Notes under the pieces: model-generated
Databases searched by the model: none
Seen by the model: the letters and a program-made list of their open reading frames with translations, nothing else
What the model was told of the DNA's origin: nothing
Position numbers and translations under genes: made by a program
DNA from: Clostridium sp. UBA6640
GTDB lineage: Bacteria; Bacillota; Clostridia; Clostridiales; Clostridiaceae
Reading direction: 5' to 3'
Assembly: GCF_002455975.1 (NCBI RefSeq)
Contig: NZ_DKLM01000083.1
Coordinates: 138,309-145,758, forward strand
DNA length: 7,450 bases
Shown here: positions 1 to 6,533 of the stretch, piece after piece
How the letters are laid out: every line of letters begins with the position of its first letter
How positions within the stretch are numbered: the stretch's first letter is position 1

Positions 1-1872
1 AGTGAAATTTAAACTTTCAATTTCGTCAAAGTCTACTTCCCTCAGCATCGAAAGTACTAACTTAGGATTATCAATCTTATAAGACCAATCTTTTGCTTTC
101 TTATCAGTAACACTACGCAAAAACATTTTATCATTTGTTGTTAGACTATTAGGGTAAAAGTAGGTCATATAATCTTCATAAGTTTCATCAATATATCCAT
201 TTCGTATCAAATACTTAATTAAATCAAAATAGTGACTTGATTTAATCTCTTTGAAGTTATTTTCTTCATTAAGAAAATTCTTATAGTTTATATTAAATAT
301 GATATCTATATTTTCTCTAGTAACTATGTTTCTTACCCTTCGATTTTTTAAAGCTAATTTTTGAGTTTCCAACTCTGGAATTTCACTTTTTAAAGAATCT
401 ATTTGCTTATTTTGAATTAGCTCAATTCTTTCTTTTCTATCAATATACTCATTATTGCTAGTATCAATATAAGAATCACCATAATAATTAGTTCTTTTGT
501 AAGTACTGTTTAGCTCATCAATGTTATGTAAATATTCCTTATCACATAATTCAACTTTTTGCCTTATTTGCTTAATTTGTTCATTAATTTTGTCAATCTC
601 ATCTTCAATGATTTCATCTTTACTATTAAATAGTGTAGAAACGAATCCCTTATTTAACTGAGTTTCACTAAAATCACGTGGAAATATATTCTTGTAAACA
701 ACCATTGCAAGAAGTTTGTTGTAATCTTGCTCAGTTGTTCCAATTCTATTGTAATATATCATAAATTCATTATATATATTTTTTAGAATTCTCATATCAT
801 CAACATAAAGGGAAATGCCCTGTAAAAAATGCTCATCAAATTTTCCAAAAACTTCTCCTTTTTTTAAATGCGAAATAAATTGATCATAAGAGTTAGAACT
901 ATCTATTACAGGTACAATTGGCATAATAAAATCAAAGAATTTAGTACGATCTTTAGATATAAAAATATCATCTCTAAGCAAATAGAAAAAACGTAATGGC
1001 TTTTTATTTTCTTTTGCACGTTTTGAATTAATAAGTGTATTTACTTCACGCAAGCGTTGAAAAATTTGATTTACATTATATCTATCCATATCTTCAAATA
1101 CAATAACATCAGCATCTGCATTATCAAAAAGATATAGTACTTCATTTAGATATTTATCAAAATATGATTCATCATTTTTTTCAAATATCTCTATTTCATT
1201 TCCTTGGACAGAAAAACGCTTAAATAAACTTTTATTTTTCTGTGTTTTTATTAAACTATAAAGCGATGCACTAACTATTGCAATAACAATTAATCCACTA
1301 AATAACAAGCTGATACTTTTTGTTGTTAGTTTAAGAAATTTTAAAAACTTAATTTGCGATAGACTATTTGCCAAGTTGCCCCATTCAGAATAGAAACAAA
1401 TATGAAAAGAACAAAGCAAAAAAATCATTGTTATTATAGTTATCTTAAAAATGTTCTTATCTGATATTTTTTGTTTAACTCTAAAATTTGTTTGAGGTAT
1501 TTTCGATACATCAATTTGGTGCAGCAGTTGGTTTAGTATTTTTCCCTCTAATATTGATTCTTTAACAAAAGAAGTATTACTATTTTCTTTGGCCTCCGCA
1601 TCATCATAATTTGGATCTTTACTATTATTCTCAATTTTAGAGTTTTGTTGTTCAGCGGTTTCAAAATTGGCAAGTGAAATATGTACAAAATCTAGTTCTT
1701 TATGCTTTTCTTTATATGACTCAATAATGCTACTTTTTCCAGCACTATAAGCACCGGAAATAGCAATATTTCTAATATCATTATTTTGAAATACAAAGTC
1801 CAACGCATCGCTGTATATTTTAAGTTCTGCATCTTTAACTGGAGTAAGTTTTTCAAAGTGTATTTGGCTCAT
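1..1872 (-). CDS. YobI/KAP-type membrane P-loop NTPase, N-terminal 624 residues (cut by window edge)
   Basis: Open reading frame from ATG at 1872 running off the left edge with no stop, so the C-terminus is missing. The start is supported by GGAGG at 1879-1883, 6 nt upstream. The Walker A motif GAYSAGKSS begins at residue 40. A Walker B-like strand, VIVFEDMDR, lies at about 256-264, followed by a conserved-looking block LLRDDIF...KDRTKFFDF at about 298-315. Two hydrophobic segments (about 143-161 and 187-208) are inserted between Walker A and Walker B, as in KAP-family NTPases, which anchors the ATPase at the membrane. An Asn/Glu/Lys-rich linker occupies about 71-105, and a charged coiled-coil-like region about 415-490. 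The pattern matches my memory of Bacillus subtilis YobI-like proteins, which are about 1,200 residues, so roughly half may lie outside. The family's biochemical role is poorly known. It follows the 275-residue gene on the same strand and may be co-transcribed with it. Confidence 0.85.
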   Translation of the reverse strand, partial: MSQIHFEKLTPVKDAELKIYSDALDFVFQNNDIRNIAISGAYSAGKSSIIESYKEKHKELDFVHISLANFETAEQQNSKIENNSKDPNYDDAEAKENSNTSFVKESILEGKILNQLLHQIDVSKIPQTNFRVKQKISDKNIFKITIITMIFLLCSFHICFYSEWGNLANSLSQIKFLKFLKLTTKSISLLFSGLIVIAIVSASLYSLIKTQKNKSLFKRFSVQGNEIEIFEKNDESYFDKYLNEVLYLFDNADADVIVFEDMDRYNVNQIFQRLREVNTLINSKRAKENKKPLRFFYLLRDDIFISKDRTKFFDFIMPIVPVIDSSNSYDQFISHLKKGEVFGKFDEHFLQGISLYVDDMRILKNIYNEFMIYYNRIGTTEQDYNKLLAMVVYKNIFPRDFSETQLNKGFVSTLFNSKDEIIEDEIDKINEQIKQIRQKVELCDKEYLHNIDELNSTYKRTNYYGDSYIDTSNNEYIDRKERIELIQNKQIDSLKSEIPELETQKLALKNRRVRNIVTRENIDIIFNINYKNFLNEENNFKEIKSSHYFDLIKYLIRNGYIDETYEDYMTYFYPNSLTTNDKMFLRSVTDKKAKDWSYKIDNPKLVLSMLREVDFDEIESLNFT

Positions 1873-1878
1873 TTTTAT

Positions 1879-1883
1879 CCTCC
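1879..1883 (-). promoter_or_regulatory. Ribosome binding site of the YobI-like NTPase
   Basis: A perfect GGAGG on the minus strand lies 6 nt before the ATG at 1872. It fixes the start and indicates independent, efficient translation initiation rather than translational coupling to the upstream gene. Confidence 0.8.
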
Positions 1884-2060
1884 ATTAATTCTTAAAATAA
1901 CTATATCTCATATATTTTATCATTTTGAAAGATTATATAATTTCATTTTTAATAATCTATAGAACATATCATTATTTTTCTAATATTACTTCACACCGCC
2001 ATAGAATATTTTACTTCATTATTTAAAATCTTCTTCTCGAAATGTCGACTTTTAATTTCT

Positions 2061-2888
2061 TTAGAAATGCATAAGTACTTCTACTTGATTTTTTATCGAG
2101 TATAGCTCCATTTGGTAACCATATTGAGTTTTTTCAGCGATACCATAACATATTATAAGTGAATTCTTTATTTTATCTAATGAGTTAGCATTTTTTTCAA
2201 CATACTTATAATTTATAAATAAATTAAAATTCTTAGAATTTTTATACTCTGGATTTTTCCCCTTGGTCATAGGTATTATATAATTACCATCTTTCTCTAT
2301 AAGTTTACTAATGGTACCTTTAATGATACATATAGCTTCATTACCACCATTTTGATCTATTATATCAATTATCTCATCTTGAGTTTTAATTATATCTTTT
2401 ATACTAATTTGTGTTCCATCTTCAACTAATAATTTCAAATCTTCATATTCAGGTTTAATGTTAAATTTATTCTTAGAATCTAAGAGATTCTTAATTTGAT
2501 AAATAAATTTCTGAATCGTTTTTCCTCCATATGTTTTTGCTCTCTTGTCTCTTGAAACAGAAGGAGAAGTCTGTGGATGATTTAGTCTCATTGACCTTGG
2601 TAGTATTGTAGAAACAAGTACTTCTAGATCAATATCACCTTTAAAAGTATTCTTTTGCTTTTCCGCATTAGGAACACAGCAATCGTTTTTATGATTTGTA
2701 TTTGGCCAGTTTTTGAAATGTGGATCATCATGTGACTTACCTCTTGAGAATTGAACTCGCGAATTACAAAATATACATTTAAAATGCCTTCGATCTTCAT
2801 CAGTGTATGAATCATAATTCTCATCAATTTCAATGGCACTCACAGGTTCTTCAAGATTTCGATACCTAGCATGGCTCATTCTAGACAA
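2061..2888 (-). CDS. Uncharacterised 275-residue protein with Cys/His cluster and possible OB-like C-terminal part
   Basis: I do not recognise this protein as a named family. The start is a TTG at 2888: AAGGAGATGAT lies just upstream with good spacing, whereas the next in-frame ATG (2879) would be 9 nt further away. The stop is TAA at 2061-2063. Residues 35-71 hold C38-x2-C41, H57, H66 and C70/C71. This arrangement resembles a zinc-binding finger, loosely like the N-terminal zinc-chelating part of CoiA-type proteins. The middle (about 115-180) is Lys-rich and predicted helical. Residues about 184-271 alternate short hydrophobic strands (AICIIKGTISKLI, NFNLFINYKYV, SLIICYGIAE, YQMELYSIKNQVEVL), which reads like a small beta-barrel or OB fold. 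Nucleic-acid binding would fit, but that is inference. No signal peptide or membrane segment is seen, so it is probably cytoplasmic. It sits 188 bp upstream of the YobI-like NTPase gene on the same strand, suggesting a functional pair. Confidence 0.8.
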   Translation of the reverse strand: MSRMSHARYRNLEEPVSAIEIDENYDSYTDEDRRHFKCIFCNSRVQFSRGKSHDDPHFKNWPNTNHKNDCCVPNAEKQKNTFKGDIDLEVLVSTILPRSMRLNHPQTSPSVSRDKRAKTYGGKTIQKFIYQIKNLLDSKNKFNIKPEYEDLKLLVEDGTQISIKDIIKTQDEIIDIIDQNGGNEAICIIKGTISKLIEKDGNYIIPMTKGKNPEYKNSKNFNLFINYKYVEKNANSLDKIKNSLIICYGIAEKTQYGYQMELYSIKNQVEVLMHF

Positions 2889-2892
2889 AGAT

Positions 2893-2903
2893 AATCATCT
2901 CCT
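2893..2903 (-). promoter_or_regulatory. Ribosome binding site selecting a TTG start
   Basis: Minus strand AAGGAGATGAT differs from the ideal anti-Shine-Dalgarno complement AAGGAGGTGAT at one base. It ends 4-5 nt before the TTG at 2888. The alternative ATG at 2879 would be about 14 nt from the same site, so TTG is preferred. Confidence 0.65.
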
Positions 2904-3000
2904 TTTTTATTTTTAAAGTTTTAATAATAGATTTAATTTCAATTATTTTTCTAAATTTTAAAAAATAATTGTTAAATTGCTTGGTATTTTTAAATTATTC

Positions 3001-3022
3001 ACTTTACTAAGCATAGTAAAGT
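3001..3022. promoter_or_regulatory. Operator-like inverted repeat 1 (9 bp arms, 4 nt spacer)
   Basis: ACTTTACTA, then AGCA, then TAGTAAAGT is a perfect 9 bp inverted repeat. It lies about 113 bp upstream of the 275-residue gene. The half-site TAGTAAAGT recurs at 3093-3101, which argues for a protein-binding site rather than chance or a terminator. There is no T-run beside it. The binding protein is unknown. Confidence 0.4.
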
Positions 3023-3090
3023 ATACAGATTATTTTTGCATAAAGCTAAATTTTAGTCTTACAGCAATCTTGATAAAAAATATTGTTACT

Positions 3091-3109
3091 TATAGTAAAG
3101 TTTACTGTA
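3091..3109. promoter_or_regulatory. Operator-like inverted repeat 2, sharing the half-site of repeat 1
   Basis: TATAGTAAA, G, TTTACTGTA is a palindrome centred on 3100, with 9 bp arms and one mismatched pair. It shares ATAGTAAAGT followed by a TAC-containing tail with the sequence at 3013-3026. The two sites are about 88 bp apart centre to centre, upstream of the 275-residue gene. This could be a paired operator controlling the accessory module; the regulator is not in the window. Confidence 0.35.
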
Positions 3110-3423
3110 TCATATTCTAAACTTTATTCAGCATTTATATTTTCTCTAATCATCCCAGCTTCCCAATATAGATATTATCAACTGCACACAATAAACTATA
3201 TTATAAATTTTCTATATATCTATAGAACTGCAATACTAAAGTTTTACTTCTAGCCTGTATTATTATATTTTTTAATAACACACTTAGCTTTGTATTCTAC
3301 AAAATTGTAAATATACCTTCCTAATTCCCCCAAATATTCCAACATATTTTTTACTTTTTGAAAAAACATATAAATTATCAACATTTTTTTAATTTAACTT
3401 ATCATTTATCTACTTTATAAAAT

Positions 3424-3476
3424 AAAAAAGACCATGAAGTTATTTAGCTATAAAAGCTTTCTTCATTGTCTTTTTT
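3424..3476. terminator. Bidirectional rho-independent terminator
   Basis: The arm AAAAAAGACCATGAAG (3424-3439) pairs with CTTCATTGTCTTTTTT (3461-3476), with one mismatch (C3433/T3467). The loop is about 21 nt and can form a small inner pairing. The A-run on one side and T-run on the other give a U-tract in both directions. On the minus strand it would end transcripts from the P-type ATPase, about 200 nt past that gene's stop, and so insulate the downstream 275-residue gene. Confidence 0.75.
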
Positions 3477-3557
3477 TATTTATATTTAGTTTATTCTAAT
3501 ACTTTAATTGTATTAATTATTCTATTATTTTAGTTAAGTAAATAGGTATTGCTGCGA

Positions 3558-3628
3558 ACTATACTGTACCTCAGGGGAACCCTTCCAGGGCTTCACTACT
3601 GTTCCCCAGAGGTAGTAGAATACTATTT
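3558..3628. repeat. GC-rich imperfect palindrome / long hairpin of unknown nature
   Basis: TACCTC-A-GGGGAAC (3567-3580) pairs with GTTCCCC-A-GAGGTA (3601-3614): 13 pairs interrupted by one A/A mismatch, with a 20 nt apical part. CCCT-TCC-AGGG (3580-3590) can form a small nested hairpin inside it. Outside the core, ACTATACTG (3558-3566) imperfectly mirrors GTAGAATACT (3615-3624), extending the palindrome to about 70 bp. The core is much richer in G and C than its surroundings. No T-run follows on either strand, so it is not an ordinary terminator. It could be a REP/MITE-like palindromic element or a structured RNA in the ATPase 3' untranslated region; the sequence alone does not decide. Confidence 0.55.
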
Positions 3629-3675
3629 TATACTGTTATTAAAAGTTAAAGCTATTCTCATTAATTTGTAGCACT

Positions 3676-6327
3676 TTACTCTTTATATACTTTACCTCTA
3701 TGCACAAAATATTTTGCTATTTCAACTATTATTAAAGGAGCTATAGATAATACTGTTACAAGTATCCAATGATTCCAAGATAAAGGAACTACGCTAAATA
3801 AATTTGCTAGTGGTGGTATGAAGCAAATCATGAACATAATTACCATAGATCCTGCAACTCCTTTTAAAACTGCCATATTAGAGCTAAATTTAATTTTAAA
3901 TAGTGAGTATTTACTTCTACAGTTGAATACATGAACTATTGATGAGAAAGCCATAACTAAGAAGCACATTGTAATACCAACCTCTTTTGATGGCAATATT
4001 GTATCTGAAATTTTTACAAAGTCTCCAATGTAATAGGCATATAGGGTTAATATAGCAAACATTATAGCCTGCAGAATTATTTTAATTCCAACTTTATCTG
4101 CTAGTATGCTTTTATTTCTGTCTATAGGCTTTCTAGCCATTATATCATTATCAGCTTTTTCTTTGCTCAAACCAAATGCAGGAAGTGCATCAGCCACTAC
4201 ATTTATTAATAATAATTGTATGGCTAAAATAGGTGAGCCCCATCCCACTAAGAATGAAAGGAATACTATAATAACCTCAGCCACATTACAGCTTAAAAAG
4301 AATTCTACAGTTTTTCTAATATTATCATAAATGCTTCTTCCTTCTTCTACTGCATCTATTATAGTTGAAAAATTATCATCAGTTAAAATCATATCTGAAG
4401 CATCTTTAGCTACATCTGTACCTGTTATGCCCATTGCACAACCTATATCAGCAGCTTTTAATGCTGGTGAATCATTAACACCGTCACCGGTCATTACAAC
4501 AACTTCACCGTGACTTTGCCATGCCTTTACAATTCTTATTTTATCCTCAGGACTTACCCTAGCATAAACTGAATATTTTCTAATTTTTTTTGAAAATTCG
4601 TCATCACTTAGAGTGTTTAACATTTCACCAGTTATTGCTTCATCATTATTCTCTAATATTCCAAGTTCTTTAGCTATTGCCGTTGCAGTTAAGATGTGGT
4701 CTCCTGTTATCATAATAGTTCTTATTCCAGCCTCTTTAGCTTTTTCTACAGAAGATTTCGCCTCTTCTCTAGGTGGATCAATCATTCCAATGAGACCTAA
4801 TAAGGATAAGTTATTTTCTAAAACCTCATTAGTTAATTCCTCTGGCAACTCAGTATAAAATTTGTAAGCTATTGCAATTACTCTTAATGCAGATTTGGCA
4901 AATTTATCATTTGCAGTTTTAGCATGCTCAAAATCTCCTTCTATACATTTTGGAATTAGTACATCGAAGGCACCTTTAACTATTACGCAATAATTGCCTT
5001 TATCACTCAGATTACTATTTCGAATATCGTGAACTGTTGTCATTAACTTTCTTTCAGAATCAAAAGGAAGCTCATGAATTCTTGGGATTTCATTATCTAA
5101 TTCATCCTTAGATAATCCATTTTTTTGAAAAGCTGCAATTATAGCAGTTTCTGTAGGATCACCAATGTGCTTTTCTGCTCCATTTACTATATCTACTTTT
5201 CCATTACAGCATAATGTGCCAAGCTTTAATACATCTAAAGCTTCTTCAGTTATAGAGTTTGTTGTGTCTACAATTTCATTTCCATGATGCCATACACTTT
5301 TTACTGTCATTTTATTTTGAGTTAATGTCCCTGTTTTATCAGAGCAAATTATTGACGCACTTCCCAAAGTCTCAACTGCAGGCAATCTACGTATAATAGC
5401 ATGTTTTTCTACCATTTTAGTTACACCAAGGGCCAAAGATACTGTTACAACACCTGTTAGCGACTCTGGTATAGCTGCTACAGCTAATGAAATAGCAGAA
5501 ATAAACATTTCTGACGGACTCTCTCCGTGATATATCCCAATGAAAAACAAAATGGTACAGGCGATAATTGCGCCAATAGTAATGGTTTTACCTAAACGCA
5601 AAAATTTTTCTTGTAAGGGAGTTCTTTTAGTTTTTTCATTATTTAAAAGAGATGCTACTTTACCCATTTCAGTATCCATACCTGTTTCAGTAACAACAAC
5701 TTTACCTCTTCCATAGGTAACAACGCAACCTGAATAGACCATATTAAATCTATCTCCAATAGGAGCATTTTCTTTTACTATAGCAGTAGCACTTTTTTCT
5801 ACTGGTATACTTTCTCCAGTTAAAGGTGATTCTTCAACTTTTAAGTTAGTACTTTCAATAATTCGTCCATCAGCTGATATGGAATCACCAGATTCAAGGA
5901 CAACAATATCACCTGGAACTATAAGTACTGATTTTATTTCAATTATATTACCATTTCTAATAACTTTGGAATAGTGCGCATTTATATCCTTTAAGGAATC
6001 AAGCGCTGCTTCAGCATTTTTTTCTTGTACAGCACCTAATAAAGCGTTGATTAATACTATTATTAGAATTAAAGCGCCTTCTACATAGCTACCATCACCC
6101 TTTGAAGCTAAGAAAAAGGACAGTGCTGATGCAAAAATTAGCATTATTATCATAAAATCCTTTAGATGCAAAATAACTCTTGTTATAAATCTTATAGGTT
6201 TTTTTTCTGTAAATTTATTATATCCATATTCTTCTTTAGCAATTTCTACTTGATTATCATCTAATCCTCTTTTCGGATTAGTATTAAGATTTTCATAGAT
6301 TTTATCTAAATCTTTTGTGTAATTCAT
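3676..6327 (-). CDS. P2A-type cation-transporting P-type ATPase (calcium-pump family)
   Basis: Complete 883-residue pump of usual length for bacterial P2A ATPases, which use ATP to move Ca2+ or related cations across the cytoplasmic membrane. In order: N-terminal cation-ATPase domain (about 1-50), TM1-TM2 (about 55-101), actuator with TGES at 170-173, TM3-TM4 (about 247-301) with VAAIPES at 283-289, phosphorylation motif CSDKTGT with D330, nucleotide-binding domain with FDSERK at 422-427 and KGA at 451-453, DPPR at 517-520, TGD at 541-543, TGDGVND at 613-619, then TM5-TM10 (about 676-875). By alignment with SERCA, site II residues are kept (E288, N709, D713) and TM5 keeps N681 and E684. The T799 position is Ala712 and the E908 position is Ser796, suggesting one transported ion per cycle (inference). 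AAAGGAG lies 8 nt before the ATG. It is divergent from a TetR-family gene that may control it. The exact ion is not certain. Confidence 0.93.
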   Translation of the reverse strand: MNYTKDLDKIYENLNTNPKRGLDDNQVEIAKEEYGYNKFTEKKPIRFITRVILHLKDFMIIMLIFASALSFFLASKGDGSYVEGALILIIVLINALLGAVQEKNAEAALDSLKDINAHYSKVIRNGNIIEIKSVLIVPGDIVVLESGDSISADGRIIESTNLKVEESPLTGESIPVEKSATAIVKENAPIGDRFNMVYSGCVVTYGRGKVVVTETGMDTEMGKVASLLNNEKTKRTPLQEKFLRLGKTITIGAIIACTILFFIGIYHGESPSEMFISAISLAVAAIPESLTGVVTVSLALGVTKMVEKHAIIRRLPAVETLGSASIICSDKTGTLTQNKMTVKSVWHHGNEIVDTTNSITEEALDVLKLGTLCCNGKVDIVNGAEKHIGDPTETAIIAAFQKNGLSKDELDNEIPRIHELPFDSERKLMTTVHDIRNSNLSDKGNYCVIVKGAFDVLIPKCIEGDFEHAKTANDKFAKSALRVIAIAYKFYTELPEELTNEVLENNLSLLGLIGMIDPPREEAKSSVEKAKEAGIRTIMITGDHILTATAIAKELGILENNDEAITGEMLNTLSDDEFSKKIRKYSVYARVSPEDKIRIVKAWQSHGEVVVMTGDGVNDSPALKAADIGCAMGITGTDVAKDASDMILTDDNFSTIIDAVEEGRSIYDNIRKTVEFFLSCNVAEVIIVFLSFLVGWGSPILAIQLLLINVVADALPAFGLSKEKADNDIMARKPIDRNKSILADKVGIKIILQAIMFAILTLYAYYIGDFVKISDTILPSKEVGITMCFLVMAFSSIVHVFNCRSKYSLFKIKFSSNMAVLKGVAGSMVIMFMICFIPPLANLFSVVPLSWNHWILVTVLSIAPLIIVEIAKYFVHRGKVYKE

Positions 6328-6335
6328 CGGAAACG

Positions 6336-6342
6336 CTCCTTT
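6336..6342 (-). promoter_or_regulatory. Ribosome binding site of the P-type ATPase
   Basis: Minus strand AAAGGAG lies 8 nt before the ATG at 6327, confirming the chosen start. Confidence 0.7.
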
Positions 6343-6353
6343 CTTTTGCGGCT

Positions 6354-6386
6354 CAGAAATAGTTTTCTGTCGGTAAAAATAGTTTT
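6354..6386. repeat. Phased direct repeat and small stem-loop in the ATPase leader
   Basis: AAATAGTTTT occurs at 6357-6366 and again at 6377-6386, exactly 20 bp apart, about two helical turns. The first copy also lies in a 6 bp inverted repeat, CAGAAA-TAGT-TTTCTG (6354-6369). It sits between the ATPase start and its candidate promoter, so it would be in the 5' leader. It may be a regulator site or a weak RNA structure; AT-richness makes chance possible. Confidence 0.3.
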
Positions 6387-6458
6387 ATTGATAAAAAATC
6401 TAGATTTTAATATACTATATATAACTATTAAATAAATTTAGCATTTTTGATATTTTTA

Positions 6459-6487
6459 ATAGTATTATAATTAATTATTCTGTTCAA
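6459..6487 (-). promoter_or_regulatory. Candidate sigma-A-type promoter for the P-type ATPase
   Basis: On the minus strand, TTGAAC (6487-6482) and TACTAT (6464-6459) are separated by 17 bp. Each hexamer matches the consensus at four of six positions. The -35 element lies inside the inverted repeat at 6477-6497, the expected geometry for repression. AT-rich sequence gives many such matches, so confidence is limited. Confidence 0.35.
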
Positions 6488-6497
6488 TATACAGAAT
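6477..6497. promoter_or_regulatory. Candidate TetR-type operator 1
   Basis: ATTCTGT, seven bases, ACAGAAT is a perfect 7 bp inverted repeat in the divergent intergenic region. It overlaps the candidate -35 of the ATPase promoter. The size and symmetry suit a dimeric TetR-family repressor such as the neighbouring gene product. Binding is inferred from position only. Confidence 0.45.
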
Positions 6498-6505
6498 TTT
6501 AAATC

Positions 6506-6521
6506 TGTAAAAAATTTTACA
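6506..6521. promoter_or_regulatory. Candidate TetR-type operator 2
   Basis: TGTAAAA-AA-TTTTACA is a perfect 7 bp inverted repeat ending 12 nt before the regulator's ATG and touching its ribosome binding region. It could mediate autoregulation. The half-site differs from operator 1, though both contain CTGT/ACAG or TGT/ACA ends, so only one of the two may be the real site. Confidence 0.4.
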
Positions 6522-6530
6522 AGAAGGTGA
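6521..6530 (+). promoter_or_regulatory. Ribosome binding site of the TetR-family regulator
   Basis: AAGAAGGTGA matches the ideal AAGGAGGTGA with one changed base and lies 3 nt from the ATG at 6534 (6 nt if counted from the GG), supporting this start. Confidence 0.6.
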
Positions 6531-6533
6531 AAA

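Larger units (their letters stand above)
2889..3675. other. Long AT-rich intergenic region without a recognisable gene
   Basis: This 787 bp stretch between the 275-residue gene and the end of the ATPase gene shows frequent stops in all frames, and I find no plausible coding region. It holds two related palindromes near the 275-residue gene, a bidirectional terminator, and a GC-rich imperfect hairpin near the ATPase stop, each listed separately. The remaining part, about 3110-3420, is plain AT-rich sequence in which I see nothing definite. A promoter for the 275-residue gene should lie here, but no -35/-10 pair stands out. Confidence 0.6.

Noticed and set aside
1932..1960. Possible internal promoter for the NTPase gene (TATAAT at 1937-1932, minus strand)
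   Set aside because: The -10 is perfect but the hexamer 17 bp upstream (ATAGAT) is a poor -35, and TATAAT is common by chance in such AT-rich DNA.
2624..2839. 71-residue open frame on the minus strand inside the 275-residue gene
   Set aside because: It lies in another frame of a longer gene that has a good start site; it has no independent support.
3558..3628. GC-rich hairpin as an integron attC site
   Set aside because: GGGGAAC/GTTCCCC only partly recalls the attC core sites (RYYYAAC/GTTRRRY), the purine/pyrimidine pattern does not fit, and no integrase or cassette is present.
3558..3628. GC-rich hairpin as a yybP-ykoY-type manganese riboswitch
   Set aside because: Such riboswitches often precede P-type ATPase genes, but this element lies after the ATPase gene, about 700 bp from the next gene, and lacks the conserved loops I would expect.
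4106..4858. Open frames on the plus strand opposite the ATPase gene (4106-4330, 4331-4513, 4613-4858)
   Set aside because: They are antisense to conserved ATPase motifs, have no ribosome binding sites of note, and their protein sequence is low-complexity shadow sequence.
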